Shown: positions 18,872-28,168, numbered from the stretch's first letter. The stretch is 64,000 bases of DNA from Desnuesiella massiliensis (GCF_001403615.1 NZ_LN879451.1:1-64000); one strand, 5' to 3'. Notes: generated from the sequence alone by a model not told the origin. Translations and numbers: made by a program.

Positions 18872-18922
18872 ATGGACTTAAAAGCTGTCTTCTTCTTCAT
18901 TTACACTCTTCTTCAATCATAG
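18872..18922 (+). CDS. Possible 16-codon hydrophobic peptide
   Basis: AAAGGAG is followed at ideal spacing by ATG and a 16-codon frame (MDLKAVFFFIYTLLQS). It sits in a 281-base gap between divergent-looking minus-strand genes. There is no homology that I can name. It may be a leader or small membrane peptide, or chance. Confidence 0.2.
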   Translation: MDLKAVFFFIYTLLQS

Positions 18923-18982
18923 GAAAACAAAAATGATTTTTGGGGATGATTAAAAAATGTATATACTTTCATTTATGCAAAA

Positions 18983-19026
18983 TAAAAATTGAAAGGATAT
19001 AGCCCATAATTGAGCTATACCCTTTC
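18983..19026 (-). terminator. Terminator of the MoxR/VWA operon
   Basis: Minus-strand AAAGGGTATAGCTC ... GGGCTATATCCTTT stem followed by a T-rich tract, about 55 bases beyond the stop codon of the last gene. Confidence 0.75.
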
Positions 19027-19080
19027 ACCATTTCGAAATATATTGCTGCGAGAGCCGTTCATTATACAGCTCCTTTATTT

Positions 19081-19746
19081 TTACCTATATATAATTTCTG
19101 ATAAACCTTCTACGTGCTGAAATTGTATGGGTTTATTTTCGTAGTAAAATCTAACTCCATCAATCCACTCACCCTTGTAGTCCTTTTGAAGGAATGTTTC
19201 TGTTAAGCTCTTAGCTGTAACAGCGCCTCCAGTAGAACCTTGAAATCTGCTGGCAATCCAGTTTTCTCCCTTAAGCTTAGAATTATCCTTAACTCCTTGA
19301 TTTTCAGCACTTTCCTTTAAGTTGATAGTGGCCACCTTTTTATTTCCTACATTCTCAATGCTAACCACCTCTATAGGTAAATTTCCAAAAACCTTTTCTG
19401 ATAATTTCTTTGCTACTAAAGATAATTTGTCTTTTAAAGGTAAGTTTTTATCCATAGTAACCTTTGCAGCTGCTTCTTTATTCAAAGTTAGGTCATTTAC
19501 ATTAAATACAGTTAATTCTATTTCTTCTTTAGGAGCTTGAGTAAGTGAGTTCAATTTATTTTTAAGCTCTTCCTCATTCTTTTTTAAGGTCTCTACCTGT
19601 TGTGTTAGCTCTACATTCTTCTGCTTTAATTCTGACAATTCATCACTAAGACTTGAGTTTTCAGTTTTTAGCTTACTGGCACAGCCATTTAAGGTAAGAA
19701 CTAGTCCTATAATAACTGCTGATATTTTTATTGTTTTTCTTTTCAT
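19081..19746 (-). CDS. Lipoprotein with coiled coil and GerMN-like C-terminal domain
   Basis: A 221-residue lipoprotein: signal to residue 21 and lipobox LNGC (Cys22). A heptad-rich segment (about 30-70, SLSDELSELKQKNVELTQQ...) predicts a coiled coil. The C-terminal part (about 80-215) alternates strands with KVFGNLPIEVVSIENVGNK and a TLTETFLQ-like helix, similar to the GerM/sporulation GerMN domain; this similarity is by eye only. It is the last gene of the nine-gene operon, 15 bases after the large VWA protein, and probably works with it outside the membrane. Confidence 0.6.
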   Translation of the reverse strand: MKRKTIKISAVIIGLVLTLNGCASKLKTENSSLSDELSELKQKNVELTQQVETLKKNEEELKNKLNSLTQAPKEEIELTVFNVNDLTLNKEAAAKVTMDKNLPLKDKLSLVAKKLSEKVFGNLPIEVVSIENVGNKKVATINLKESAENQGVKDNSKLKGENWIASRFQGSTGGAVTAKSLTETFLQKDYKGEWIDGVRFYYENKPIQFQHVEGLSEIIYR

Positions 19747-19761
19747 ATAAACACCACCCCT

Positions 19762-22584
19762 TTATTTTTTTTCTTTAAATTTTTTGTTTTTTAATAATGC
19801 TGAGGTGTCCAAGCTATCCTTTGCATCCTTTTCATTAACAATGACTTTTTCTTCTTTTGTCTCTTTCTTTAATGTGTTGTTTATATTATTATCTAACACT
19901 TTTTCATATGGGTCAATAATTTTATTACTATGATCCTTCATTACATTTTTACTAGTTTTTAAGTTAGGCCTTTGAGATAAAACTTTGCCTCTTTTAAAAT
20001 TCAGCTTACTAAAGATAGTAAAGAGCTTTGCTTTTATCCTATACATATTTAAATTTAACCTTCTTATAGCTACATCTAGTAAAAATAATAACAAGGAAAT
20101 AGCAAGCAAATAAGGGGTTAAATCTAACTGTCCTCTTTTATCCTTAATTTCTCCCTGAAAAACTTCCTTAGCTTGGGTTATTATTTTTCCTTCAGTTTCT
20201 TTTATAAGATTTTCTATGACATTTTTTCCTGAGCCTATTTTATATTCTGGTGAATATTGCATAGCGTAGCCTGTATTTATAGCACTGGTAACTTCTCCAT
20301 TTTTAAATTGCTTTCCGTTTATCATATATACTCCGCTCTCCTTAAGGTCAAGGGAAGCTGAATATTTGCCTGGAGCTATGGGATAGAGCTCTACTTCTAC
20401 ATTTTCATTGGAAGGAGTTATTATGGTAGCTTTAGTCTTCATTTCTTCAGTATTTTTATTATCCACAATGATTATATTGGCTTTTCCACCCTCTTCCTCT
20501 ACCTCAATGGATAGGTTCTCACTATTATAATTTTCTAGGGTATAATTTATCATGTTCTGCCATAATCTAATGGATTTTCCCCAAGAAATATAATTTGCAC
20601 TCCATTTTCCTGAAATATCAGAGTTCCAGGCTAGGGTTTTGCCTAAGCCATACTGCCATACTGTAAGGATAGGATCCTCTTCATCGCTATTTAAAATCAC
20701 CCTAGAGGTTTCCTTAGGGGAAGCCCCGATGTAACCTAGCAATGTAGGCAATCCCCCTTCCGCCACATTTTGAAGTATGGAATGGTTAGTGGCTATTACA
20801 GGGGTAAACTCTCTATTATTTAAATACATTCTAGCCGCCATAAAGGTTTCCTTTGCAAAGATTCTAGGAATATTAGTATACTCATCCGTAACATAAAATC
20901 TTCCTCCAGAATTTTTAGCTATATTCTCTAATAAACCTCTATCTGAATCTTGCCCTACAGCTACTGTGGACACAGTGATATTATTTTTTTTGCAATCTTC
21001 AATAATAGGGTCATAGCCCTCTCTTTCTGCTTGACCATCTGTTAAAAGAATTATATGCTTTATCTTTGCATCACTTTCTTTTAAGGATTTATATCCCTCT
21101 GCTAAAGCCGGCAGAATGCTTGTGCCTCCACCTGCTCTTATTGTAGCAATATCACTTTCTATAGCCTTTTGATCCTTAATAAGCTGTCTATTTACCACCC
21201 AACTATAAGCACCATCAAAGGTTAATACCCCTATTTCATCCTTTCCTGCTCTTAAGGAGCCAAGACTTCTTATAGCAGCTTCTTTTGCCATATCCACCTT
21301 GCTTATACCTGCTATGCCTTCCGTCATACTTCCTGATTTATCTATGATAAGCATCAGGGACATTTTAGGTATCTCTTTTTTACCCCTCATATCCATATAG
21401 ACAGGAAGCACCTTTTCTAAAGGAGTTTTAGTATATCCTCCTAAGGCAAAAGAATTATCACCACCAGTGGCTAAAAATCCTCCGCCAAAATCTTTTACAT
21501 AGCTTTCTAAAGAGTTAAGAAAGCCTTCATTTAAGTTTTCTGCGGATACATTGCAGGTTATAATGCTTTTATAGGCGCTCATCTCTTGCAGGGTTCTAGG
21601 AGCAGAGATGGCATTTACTAAGGTATAATCCTGCTCAGAGGCCTTGAGAATCTTTACTAGCTCCTCTGCCTCTCCTTTAATATCCTCAATAACTAATATT
21701 TTAGGCTTAGCCATTATATTAGTAAAGGCTGAGGCTTCATTGTTCCTTATTTCCTTGTCTTTTTCTGGTTCTATAAGCACTCTATACCCTTTAAAGCCTC
21801 CAGATACTGCCTTATCTTTAAAAACAAATTTATTTACTCCTTTTTGAAGCTCTACCTTCTGCTGACCCACAGGCTGTTTGCCATTAAACAAGGTCAGCTT
21901 TGCAGAAGTGGCTGCTGTACTGCTTATATTTACAGTAACTCCAAACTCCTCTCCTAAAATAAGCTTCTTAGGTAGATTTATGCTATCTACAGTCACTTCC
22001 TCTCCTATATTCTTTTCCACCTTATAAACTTTGAAATCTATACCTTGGTCTAGCAGTGAAGGAACTATTTTAGCGGTAGCCCCCTTATTTTCCTCCCCAT
22101 CTGTAAGCAGTACTATTCTTTTTCTGCTATTATTGGGCATTAGAGATAAGGCTGAAGCTAAGGCATTTTCTAGGTTAGTGTAGTTTCCGTTCACATTGCT
22201 TTCTATCTTATCAAAAGAACTGTCCTTGGATATAAAGCTTTCAATCTGACTATTCTCTCCAAAGCTTATAACACCGATTTTATCCTTTGCACCCTTATTT
22301 CTTATGGCTTCCTTTATGAATCCTTCAAAATCCTTTCTGTTTTCTAAAACGGAGTCTGAAGCATCTACTAAGAATATGGTGGTAGTAGTGTCTACCTTCC
22401 AATAGACATTGGTTCCGCATAAAGCTAGTATCAGAAATAGAAATATAATGCTTCTTAGCACTAAGATTATATTTTTCTTTCTTTTTGTGCTAAAGTTCAT
22501 GCGCTTATAAGAGTAAAAAATCAATAAGGCTATTAAGGGTATTAATACTAAGAAGTAAGGTTTAATTAATTTTAAACTTATCAA
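19762..22584 (-). CDS. Membrane protein with two VWA domains and a glutamine-amidotransferase-like domain
   Basis: A 940-residue protein. Two helices (about 7-24, 38-56) are followed by a first VWA domain with a degenerate MIDAS (VDASDS, 73-78), a beta-sandwich (about 195-290), a GATase1-like region (about 293-385, ILVIEDIKGEAEELVK ... GGGFLATGGDNSF), and a second VWA domain with intact MIDAS DKSGSM (415-420). Another sandwich and a transmembrane helix (about 840-857) precede a charged cytoplasmic tail. This is the YegL/BatA-like, DUF4159-like architecture that accompanies MoxR ATPases. Likely start TTG behind GGAGG. It is 17 bases from the VWA gene upstream. Confidence 0.8.
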   Translation of the reverse strand: MISLKLIKPYFLVLIPLIALLIFYSYKRMNFSTKRKKNIILVLRSIIFLFLILALCGTNVYWKVDTTTTIFLVDASDSVLENRKDFEGFIKEAIRNKGAKDKIGVISFGENSQIESFISKDSSFDKIESNVNGNYTNLENALASALSLMPNNSRKRIVLLTDGEENKGATAKIVPSLLDQGIDFKVYKVEKNIGEEVTVDSINLPKKLILGEEFGVTVNISSTAATSAKLTLFNGKQPVGQQKVELQKGVNKFVFKDKAVSGGFKGYRVLIEPEKDKEIRNNEASAFTNIMAKPKILVIEDIKGEAEELVKILKASEQDYTLVNAISAPRTLQEMSAYKSIITCNVSAENLNEGFLNSLESYVKDFGGGFLATGGDNSFALGGYTKTPLEKVLPVYMDMRGKKEIPKMSLMLIIDKSGSMTEGIAGISKVDMAKEAAIRSLGSLRAGKDEIGVLTFDGAYSWVVNRQLIKDQKAIESDIATIRAGGGTSILPALAEGYKSLKESDAKIKHIILLTDGQAEREGYDPIIEDCKKNNITVSTVAVGQDSDRGLLENIAKNSGGRFYVTDEYTNIPRIFAKETFMAARMYLNNREFTPVIATNHSILQNVAEGGLPTLLGYIGASPKETSRVILNSDEEDPILTVWQYGLGKTLAWNSDISGKWSANYISWGKSIRLWQNMINYTLENYNSENLSIEVEEEGGKANIIIVDNKNTEEMKTKATIITPSNENVEVELYPIAPGKYSASLDLKESGVYMINGKQFKNGEVTSAINTGYAMQYSPEYKIGSGKNVIENLIKETEGKIITQAKEVFQGEIKDKRGQLDLTPYLLAISLLLFLLDVAIRRLNLNMYRIKAKLFTIFSKLNFKRGKVLSQRPNLKTSKNVMKDHSNKIIDPYEKVLDNNINNTLKKETKEEKVIVNEKDAKDSLDTSALLKNKKFKEKK

Positions 22585-22601
22585 TAACCTCCCTCCTTCC
22601 T

Positions 22602-24413
22602 TTAGTTAGATTTATTTCTGCCGTACATTTTTAAATAAACAAGCCATTCTATTAATACAAAAGCAAAGGCCAAAACTACTAAGTAATTTTGTATATTATA
22701 GCCTGAATTACTTAATGAGTCTTTATTTTTACTGGTGATATTTTCTGCCTCATTATTGATATCACTCTCTGATACTGGAAAATTAACTGCAAGAATGTTA
22801 GAAACTTCACCTTCTGAATTTTTCTCTAAGATTTCATAAATACCTGGCATATTGGTATTATCATAAACTCTTGTATTGGCTTTAATATCAATAACCTTTT
22901 TTTCTCCTTTAGGATTTCTAACAAAAAGACTCTCTGTATCTGCCATAGGCAATATATCTATACTATCACCAGAATAATACTGGGTTTTACTTAAAAAGTT
23001 TCCATTAGCAAGATAACCTATAATATTATTTATGAATATGGGGAACTCAGGAGTCAGAGGAAAATCTGTGTTATGAAAATCAAAAGTAATAGCTGCTACT
23101 CTTCTTCCCTTAGTTTCACCTAAAAATGCAGTGGTCTCCCCATTTATTTTTAATAGGGCACTTCCCCAATAAGGCATTTGTATAGGATGGAACTTGGAGA
23201 CTACAAAATCTGTATTGCTCATATATTTTGTCACCCCATTTAGCTGAACCTCTACGCTGCCACCTTGCACCTCTTCTCCCACATTAAATAAACCTGTATT
23301 TCCTTTAGGATTTATGTATAATATATTTCCCTTCTTAGGTATGTTCTCTAGAGTTACTCCATCAAAGATATATAAATCGTATTCTCCTACTATATTATCT
23401 TTTTCATTAGCCTTAAATAGCTCTACATTTTTTAATGTGGCTAGAGCCTTTTCTAGGAATACATTTTTTTCCGTAACTAGCATAATCCTTTGAGTGCTGT
23501 TTTGCTTTACTACGGAATAAATGATATTGTCTTCATTTAAACCATCCTTTTCTGTTATCTCCCCATGTATATATTTATATTTAGGTACTATATTATTAAA
23601 ATACATGGTTTTGGTTTCTCCCTTTTCCAATTCAATAGTTTTTATATCTATTAACTTACCATCTCCATACAAACCTATCTCAGCACTTCCCTTATTTTCG
23701 CTTCTATTACTGGCTCTAATCATAACCTTTAATCCATCAGAGGTTAAAGAATGAGAAATGTAGTCTAAACTAAAATTATCCATTTTATTTGATAAGCTAT
23801 TTATTTCCCCATTTAAGTCTTTTAACTCTACAGCACTATCTGTAAAGTATATAACCTTATAACTATCATACTGCCTGCTTATAGCTTTAACTAAAGAATA
23901 GCTGTTATTAATGTCTCCTGAGCTATTAGTAGCATTTATTTCTTTTACTTTTTTTAGCACCTCTTGCTTATCTGAAGATGCTGCTACCTCTACCTTGGAA
24001 TTCTTATTAGAAGAAATGAGGGTTATCTTGCTTTTAGGTGACATAGAGGCTACTAATTTCTCCACTCTGTTTTTGGCTTCCTCTAATCTAGTAGAGTTTT
24101 CATATACAGCACTCATGCTTCCTGAATTATCTAATACTATAATCACATTTTCAAATTGTGCTCCCTTAAAATATACGAAGGGATTGGTAAGTGAAAATAT
24201 TAATAATAGCAGTATTAAGAGCTGTATAAGAAAAAGCAGGTTTTTTCTTAACCTTTGCCAAGGAGTACTTGCTTCCATATCCACTATTACTTGCTGCCAC
24301 AAATATAAGCTGGATATTTCTTTTTCCTCAAATTTTTGTTTTAAGATATACATCATAATCAAAAGAGGTATAGTAAGTAAAAACCATAGGCTTTGAGGAG
24401 AGATAAGCTTCAT
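22602..24413 (-). CDS. BatA-type VWA membrane protein
   Basis: A 603-residue protein with the N-terminal BatA layout: helix 8-25, a short loop (SSLYLWQQVIVDMEASTPWQRLRKN), helix 60-80, then a VWA domain with MIDAS DNSGSM (95-100) and a second acidic motif YFTDSAVE. A long extracytoplasmic beta-rich part follows and a C-terminal helix (about 577-596). BatA proteins work with MoxR ATPases in envelope-stress or complex-assembly roles in other bacteria. Its start overlaps the DUF58 stop codon (ATGA), a sign of translational coupling. Confidence 0.82.
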   Translation of the reverse strand: MKLISPQSLWFLLTIPLLIMMYILKQKFEEKEISSLYLWQQVIVDMEASTPWQRLRKNLLFLIQLLILLLLIFSLTNPFVYFKGAQFENVIIVLDNSGSMSAVYENSTRLEEAKNRVEKLVASMSPKSKITLISSNKNSKVEVAASSDKQEVLKKVKEINATNSSGDINNSYSLVKAISRQYDSYKVIYFTDSAVELKDLNGEINSLSNKMDNFSLDYISHSLTSDGLKVMIRASNRSENKGSAEIGLYGDGKLIDIKTIELEKGETKTMYFNNIVPKYKYIHGEITEKDGLNEDNIIYSVVKQNSTQRIMLVTEKNVFLEKALATLKNVELFKANEKDNIVGEYDLYIFDGVTLENIPKKGNILYINPKGNTGLFNVGEEVQGGSVEVQLNGVTKYMSNTDFVVSKFHPIQMPYWGSALLKINGETTAFLGETKGRRVAAITFDFHNTDFPLTPEFPIFINNIIGYLANGNFLSKTQYYSGDSIDILPMADTESLFVRNPKGEKKVIDIKANTRVYDNTNMPGIYEILEKNSEGEVSNILAVNFPVSESDINNEAENITSKNKDSLSNSGYNIQNYLVVLAFAFVLIEWLVYLKMYGRNKSN

Positions 24414-25282
24414 ATAATTCCCTCCTTCGTGAAGTGCTCAAAGATTATTTTTTCTAAGGGTTCCTCAGAGCAGATTTGTAGAAAAGAACCATTGAATCTT
24501 TTAGTTTGTTTCTTTAAATTATTGGTAAAGGAATTAAATTTATCTCTATATAGCTTTAGTAATTTTGGTGTCACAGATATGGTAACATCCTCTGAAGTTT
24601 CTACATCTATAAGCCTCACTTGTCCATTTAACTCCGGCTCTATTTCTTCTTTGCTTAAAATATGAATTAAAATTACTTCCTGTCTTTTATATACAAGATA
24701 TTTTATTGCTTCTTCTAAAGAGCCTTTCGTAAAAAAATCAGATATGAGAATAGAAATACCCCTTTGTTTCAAATCCTTCTTCTTAATGGCGTTACTTAAA
24801 TTGGTGCTACCGCTAAACTCTGTTTGCTGAAGAAAATCTACAGTTCTTGAAAACATTCCTCTTCCCATATAAGAAATAGAGGGTGCTAAATTATCTCCCA
24901 CCATCCTATTTATACAAACTCTATCTAAATTATTTAGGGCTAAATAACTAAGCACTGCTGCTAGCTTTAAGGCACACACACCTTTGTGCTGCTCACCATA
25001 ATCCATGGATTTGCTGCAATCTATAAATATATTAACCAAGGCTTCTCTTTCTTCCATGAATAATTTTACGAAAAGCTTATCAAACCTACCATAAGCGTTC
25101 CAATCTATTCTCCTAAAATCGTCTCCTAGTGCATATTCTCTAAAATCAGAGAATTCTACGGAGCTGCCCTTAGCCTTTGATTTTCTTCCTCCAGAGGCCC
25201 CTTCCGTCATAGGCATTCTAGCATTTATTGATATATTCTCTAATTTTTTAAAAAACTCAGCATCAAAAATTTTATCCTTCAC
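24410..25282 (-). CDS. DUF58 domain protein
   Basis: About 290 residues with the DUF58 signature FREYALGDDFRRIDWNAYGR-D-LFVK and a following VWA-like core (VNIFIDCSKSMDYGEQHKG). DUF58 proteins are the standard partner of MoxR ATPases. The open frame extends to a TTG at 25300 without a ribosome site; the GTG at 25280-25282 has GAAGG upstream, so it is preferred. It lies directly after moxR (20-base gap) and overlaps the BatA-like gene by four bases. Confidence 0.88.
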   Translation of the reverse strand: MKDKIFDAEFFKKLENISINARMPMTEGASGGRKSKAKGSSVEFSDFREYALGDDFRRIDWNAYGRFDKLFVKLFMEEREALVNIFIDCSKSMDYGEQHKGVCALKLAAVLSYLALNNLDRVCINRMVGDNLAPSISYMGRGMFSRTVDFLQQTEFSGSTNLSNAIKKKDLKQRGISILISDFFTKGSLEEAIKYLVYKRQEVILIHILSKEEIEPELNGQVRLIDVETSEDVTISVTPKLLKLYRDKFNSFTNNLKKQTKRFNGSFLQICSEEPLEKIIFEHFTKEGII

Positions 25283-25302
25283 TGAAATCACAACCTTCAA
25301 AG

Positions 25303-26283
25303 TTACTGTAATTGACTTTCTAGGATATCTTCTAATATTTTTTCAGTGGTAACACCATCCGCCATAGCGTCGAAATTCAAGAAAAATCTATGTCTTAAGG
25401 CAGGATAGGCCACATATTTTATATCGTCAAAAGCTACATTAAATCTGCCTTCCATCACAGCTCTAACCTTAGCCGTAGAGATAATGGCCTGAGCAGCTCT
25501 TGGACTAGCTCCGAATCTAATATACTTTTTTGTTACCTCTGGGCACTTTTCATATTCAGGATGAGTAGCCAATACTACTTTAAGGGCATACTCCTCCACA
25601 GCCTTAGCTATAGGCACTTCTTTTAATAAAGCCCTAATCCTTAAAATTTCCTCTCCATCTATAACCTTATTTAGTTCCGTGGAGGTGTTAGTGATTGTAA
25701 CTCCAATTATCCCTTTTAACTCCTCCAAGTTTGGAAAAGGCACTTGCAGCTTAAATAGAAATCTATCTAATTGAGCCTCTGGTAAAGGATAGGTTCCTTC
25801 CATTTCAATAGGGTTTTGAGTGGCTAAAACCATAAAAGGTTCTTCTAGTTTGTAGGTATAGTTTCCTACAGTAACAGTATGCTCTTGCATAGCCTCTAGT
25901 AAAGCAGATTGAGTTTTTGGTGTAGCTCTATTTATTTCATCCGCTAAAACTAAATGAGAGAAAATAGGACCCTTTTGAAATTGAAATACCCCATTGCCTT
26001 TTTCATCCTTAACTATTATATTAGTTCCCACTACATCCGCAGGCATTAAATCCGGAGTAAATTGAATTCTAGAAAAAGATAAATCCATTACCTTTGAAAG
26101 GGTCTTGACTAATTGGGTTTTACCTAAACCTGGAGACCCTTCTAAAAGCACATTGCCTCCAGTTAAAATAGCTATTATTACCTGTCTTATTATTTCTTTC
26201 TGCCCTATAATAGCTTTTCCTACTTCCTCTTCTACCTCTTTTACCTTATCCGTAATATATTTAACATTGATTTCTTCCACCAT
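25303..26283 (-). CDS. MoxR family AAA+ ATPase
   Basis: A 326-residue AAA+ ATPase (AAA_3 / MoxR). Walker A is GSPGLGKT (48-55), Walker B LVLADEINRA (111-120), and the sensor region has TQNPIEMEGTYPLPEAQLDRF, all hallmarks of MoxR. It acts in the cytoplasm as a chaperone-like ATPase for partner VWA proteins such as those encoded next to it. ATG start with AGAGG. It is 18 bases after the coiled-coil membrane protein gene. Confidence 0.95.
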   Translation of the reverse strand: MVEEINVKYITDKVKEVEEEVGKAIIGQKEIIRQVIIAILTGGNVLLEGSPGLGKTQLVKTLSKVMDLSFSRIQFTPDLMPADVVGTNIIVKDEKGNGVFQFQKGPIFSHLVLADEINRATPKTQSALLEAMQEHTVTVGNYTYKLEEPFMVLATQNPIEMEGTYPLPEAQLDRFLFKLQVPFPNLEELKGIIGVTITNTSTELNKVIDGEEILRIRALLKEVPIAKAVEEYALKVVLATHPEYEKCPEVTKKYIRFGASPRAAQAIISTAKVRAVMEGRFNVAFDDIKYVAYPALRHRFFLNFDAMADGVTTEKILEDILESQLQ

Positions 26284-26301
26284 AGTTCTTCCTCTCTGTA
26301 A

Positions 26302-27873
26302 TTATTCTTGTAAAGATGAAAAATAATATTTAATAATATCCATCATACCCTCCGGTATATCTGAGGTATTTAATCTCTCCATACCTTTTTCCTCATAGTC
26401 TCCAATGACCTTATCATAGGGTACAAAATCTCCTAAGGTAGCGTTAGGGTTATTAGAAAATTGCTGCTCACTGCTTCCCTTACCTCCACCTTTACCAGTT
26501 AAATTAGAGGCATTTCCATCTCCCCCTAATCTATTTGGAGTAAATATCTTTTCATATTCGTTTTGCTTTCCTTCAGAAGGTTTTTTATTGGCAATACCGC
26601 CTTGGCCATAAGGAGTAGTACCTTCCTTCATTCCACTTCCCGATCCAGCTCCAGAGCCTCCAGTACCTTGTCCTTGACCTGCTCCCTGACCTTGGCCTTG
26701 CCCCTGTCCATTGCCTTGTCCTTGACCCGAGCCACTTCCTTCTCCATTTGCTCCTTGTTGTGCTACTTCACTGCCTTCCGAACCTTCACCACCTAAAGCT
26801 TGCTGAAGATTATCCAGCTGCTGTGCTAGCTGCTCCTTAGATAAAGAACTGTTTAAGCTCGAAGAGAGCTGACTTACAGTGCTATTTATGGCATTCTCAT
26901 CTCCAGAGCCTATAGCATCATTAAGAGAGTTTATATTACCTTTTAATTGTGAATCTGATATATTATTTGAAGCCTTAGATAAGCTGTTTTTTAAGGCCTC
27001 CTTAGTTTTCTCATCCATGTTTTTAATATTATCCTTAAGAGCCTCCAATTCCTTTTTTAGCTTGTCAGAATCCAACTTCTTTAAGGCTTCTGCTAAATTT
27101 TTTGTTTGTTCATTATCCTTTAGATTATTGGCCAATTGTTGTAAGTCCTTATTTATAGCTTCTTTTTTCTGCAGCTCCAGTTTCTTTAATGCTCTTTCCT
27201 TAGCTTTTGCTATATCTTTATTGGACTTTGATTCCTTTATCTCTTTCTTAAGCTCCGCTAATTTATTCATTAGTTCCTTTTTCTCTTCTGCTGTGAGCTT
27301 CTTATTTTCCTTTACTTCTTTCTCTGCTTTTTCTATCTTCTTTATTTCTTCCTTCTTTTCCTGTTTTAGCTGATGAAGCCTTGCAGCTTCCTCAGCTTTA
27401 AGATTTGGTATGAAATAGCTAGTTACAAAAACTAAAAGTAAGGAAGAGAAAATAATAATAACTTTTTTATTTTGAGTAAATTTAATCTCTTTTTTATAAT
27501 CTAATTCCTTTAATTTTAGTAAGGCATCCTCTCTAAGGAGTTTATGAAAATCTGAAGAGTCATCTCTATACTCTAAAGCCGTAGAAACTCGTTCTTTGAG
27601 ACCAAAGCTATCCGTAATCAAAGCCGCCTTCTCTCCATTTGGCATATATACTAAAGTAACTACTAAAGCTACAAGTAGTGCCGCTATGGAAATATAAAGG
27701 CACTTCCAATAGACCTGATATACAGGAATAAATCTTGAAATTATTATAAAAGCTAAGCCTAATGCCATAGAAATACAAAGAGAAATCCATACATTGTCTA
27801 TGAATCGCTTTATGAAAAGCCTTATTTTAATTTTACGAAGAATCTTATTAATTTCTTCATATATATTGTTCAT
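26302..27873 (-). CDS. Membrane protein with coiled coil and Gly/Gln-rich linker
   Basis: A 523-residue protein of no family that I can name with confidence. N-terminal helices (about 27-47, 53-76, 138-156) are followed by a long charged coiled coil (about 165-300, Lys/Glu-rich), a Ser/Asn segment, then a low-complexity tract of GQ/GSG repeats (about 365-415) and a conserved-looking C-terminal block (YDKVIGDYEEKGMERLNTSD ... IIKYYFSSLQ). The order of domains resembles DUF4175-type partners of MoxR systems. ATG with GGAGG. Two palindromic repeats separate it from the upstream transporter genes. Confidence 0.6.
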   Translation of the reverse strand: MNNIYEEINKILRKIKIRLFIKRFIDNVWISLCISMALGLAFIIISRFIPVYQVYWKCLYISIAALLVALVVTLVYMPNGEKAALITDSFGLKERVSTALEYRDDSSDFHKLLREDALLKLKELDYKKEIKFTQNKKVIIIFSSLLLVFVTSYFIPNLKAEEAARLHQLKQEKKEEIKKIEKAEKEVKENKKLTAEEKKELMNKLAELKKEIKESKSNKDIAKAKERALKKLELQKKEAINKDLQQLANNLKDNEQTKNLAEALKKLDSDKLKKELEALKDNIKNMDEKTKEALKNSLSKASNNISDSQLKGNINSLNDAIGSGDENAINSTVSQLSSSLNSSLSKEQLAQQLDNLQQALGGEGSEGSEVAQQGANGEGSGSGQGQGNGQGQGQGQGAGQGQGTGGSGAGSGSGMKEGTTPYGQGGIANKKPSEGKQNEYEKIFTPNRLGGDGNASNLTGKGGGKGSSEQQFSNNPNATLGDFVPYDKVIGDYEEKGMERLNTSDIPEGMMDIIKYYFSSLQE

Positions 27874-27909
27874 ACTTATTCCTCCATAATTCTAGTTTCA
27901 TTAGATATA

Positions 27910-28010
27910 TAGATAAACAATACGAAAACTTAATCTATACATGTTTCAAAATGCCAATCTTCACGACATTATGAGACATGTATAAATTAGTAGTTGAAGT
28001 TGTTTATCTA
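27910..28010 (+). mobile_element. Palindromic element family A, copy 1
   Basis: About 101 bp with ends TAGATAAACAA / TTGTTTATCTA and TA on each side (27908-27909; right TA shared with the adjacent family B element). The interior carries CTATACATGT...ACATGTATA arms. Copies at 37799, 47759 and 51685 (inverted). It is non-coding and resembles a TA-targeting MITE. Confidence 0.8.
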
Positions 28011-28114
28011 TAGGAGGATGTGAAAAACATAGGTGTTCTTTTTCACGGGCCGCTCGTGAGGCTCCACGCGCGGTGTAGGGAAACCTATAGAATACCTTTT
28101 TTCACATCCTCCTA
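28011..28114 (+). mobile_element. Palindromic element family B, copy 1
   Basis: About 104 bp, ends TAGGAGGATGTGAAAAA and TTTTTTCACATCCTCCTA, flanked by TA (28009-28010 and 28115-28116). The GC-rich centre (CGGGCCGCTCGTGAGG) differs from the AT-rich surroundings. It abuts family A copy 1 exactly. Other copies: 47858 (inverted) and 57448 (same orientation). Confidence 0.85.
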
Positions 28115-28168
28115 TAATACGTATAAGTATAAGCTTAGAATCCATTAGGCCAAGCTCTTTTTAAAAAA

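Noticed and set aside
26870..27380. Plus-strand frame with many Ser/Phe opposite the coiled-coil gene
   Set aside because: It is the complement of Lys/Glu-rich codons; no ribosome site and no conserved features.
27900..28120. CRISPR array from repeated sequence
   Set aside because: The repeats are two different inverted-repeat elements, not short direct repeats with unique spacers, and there are no cas genes.
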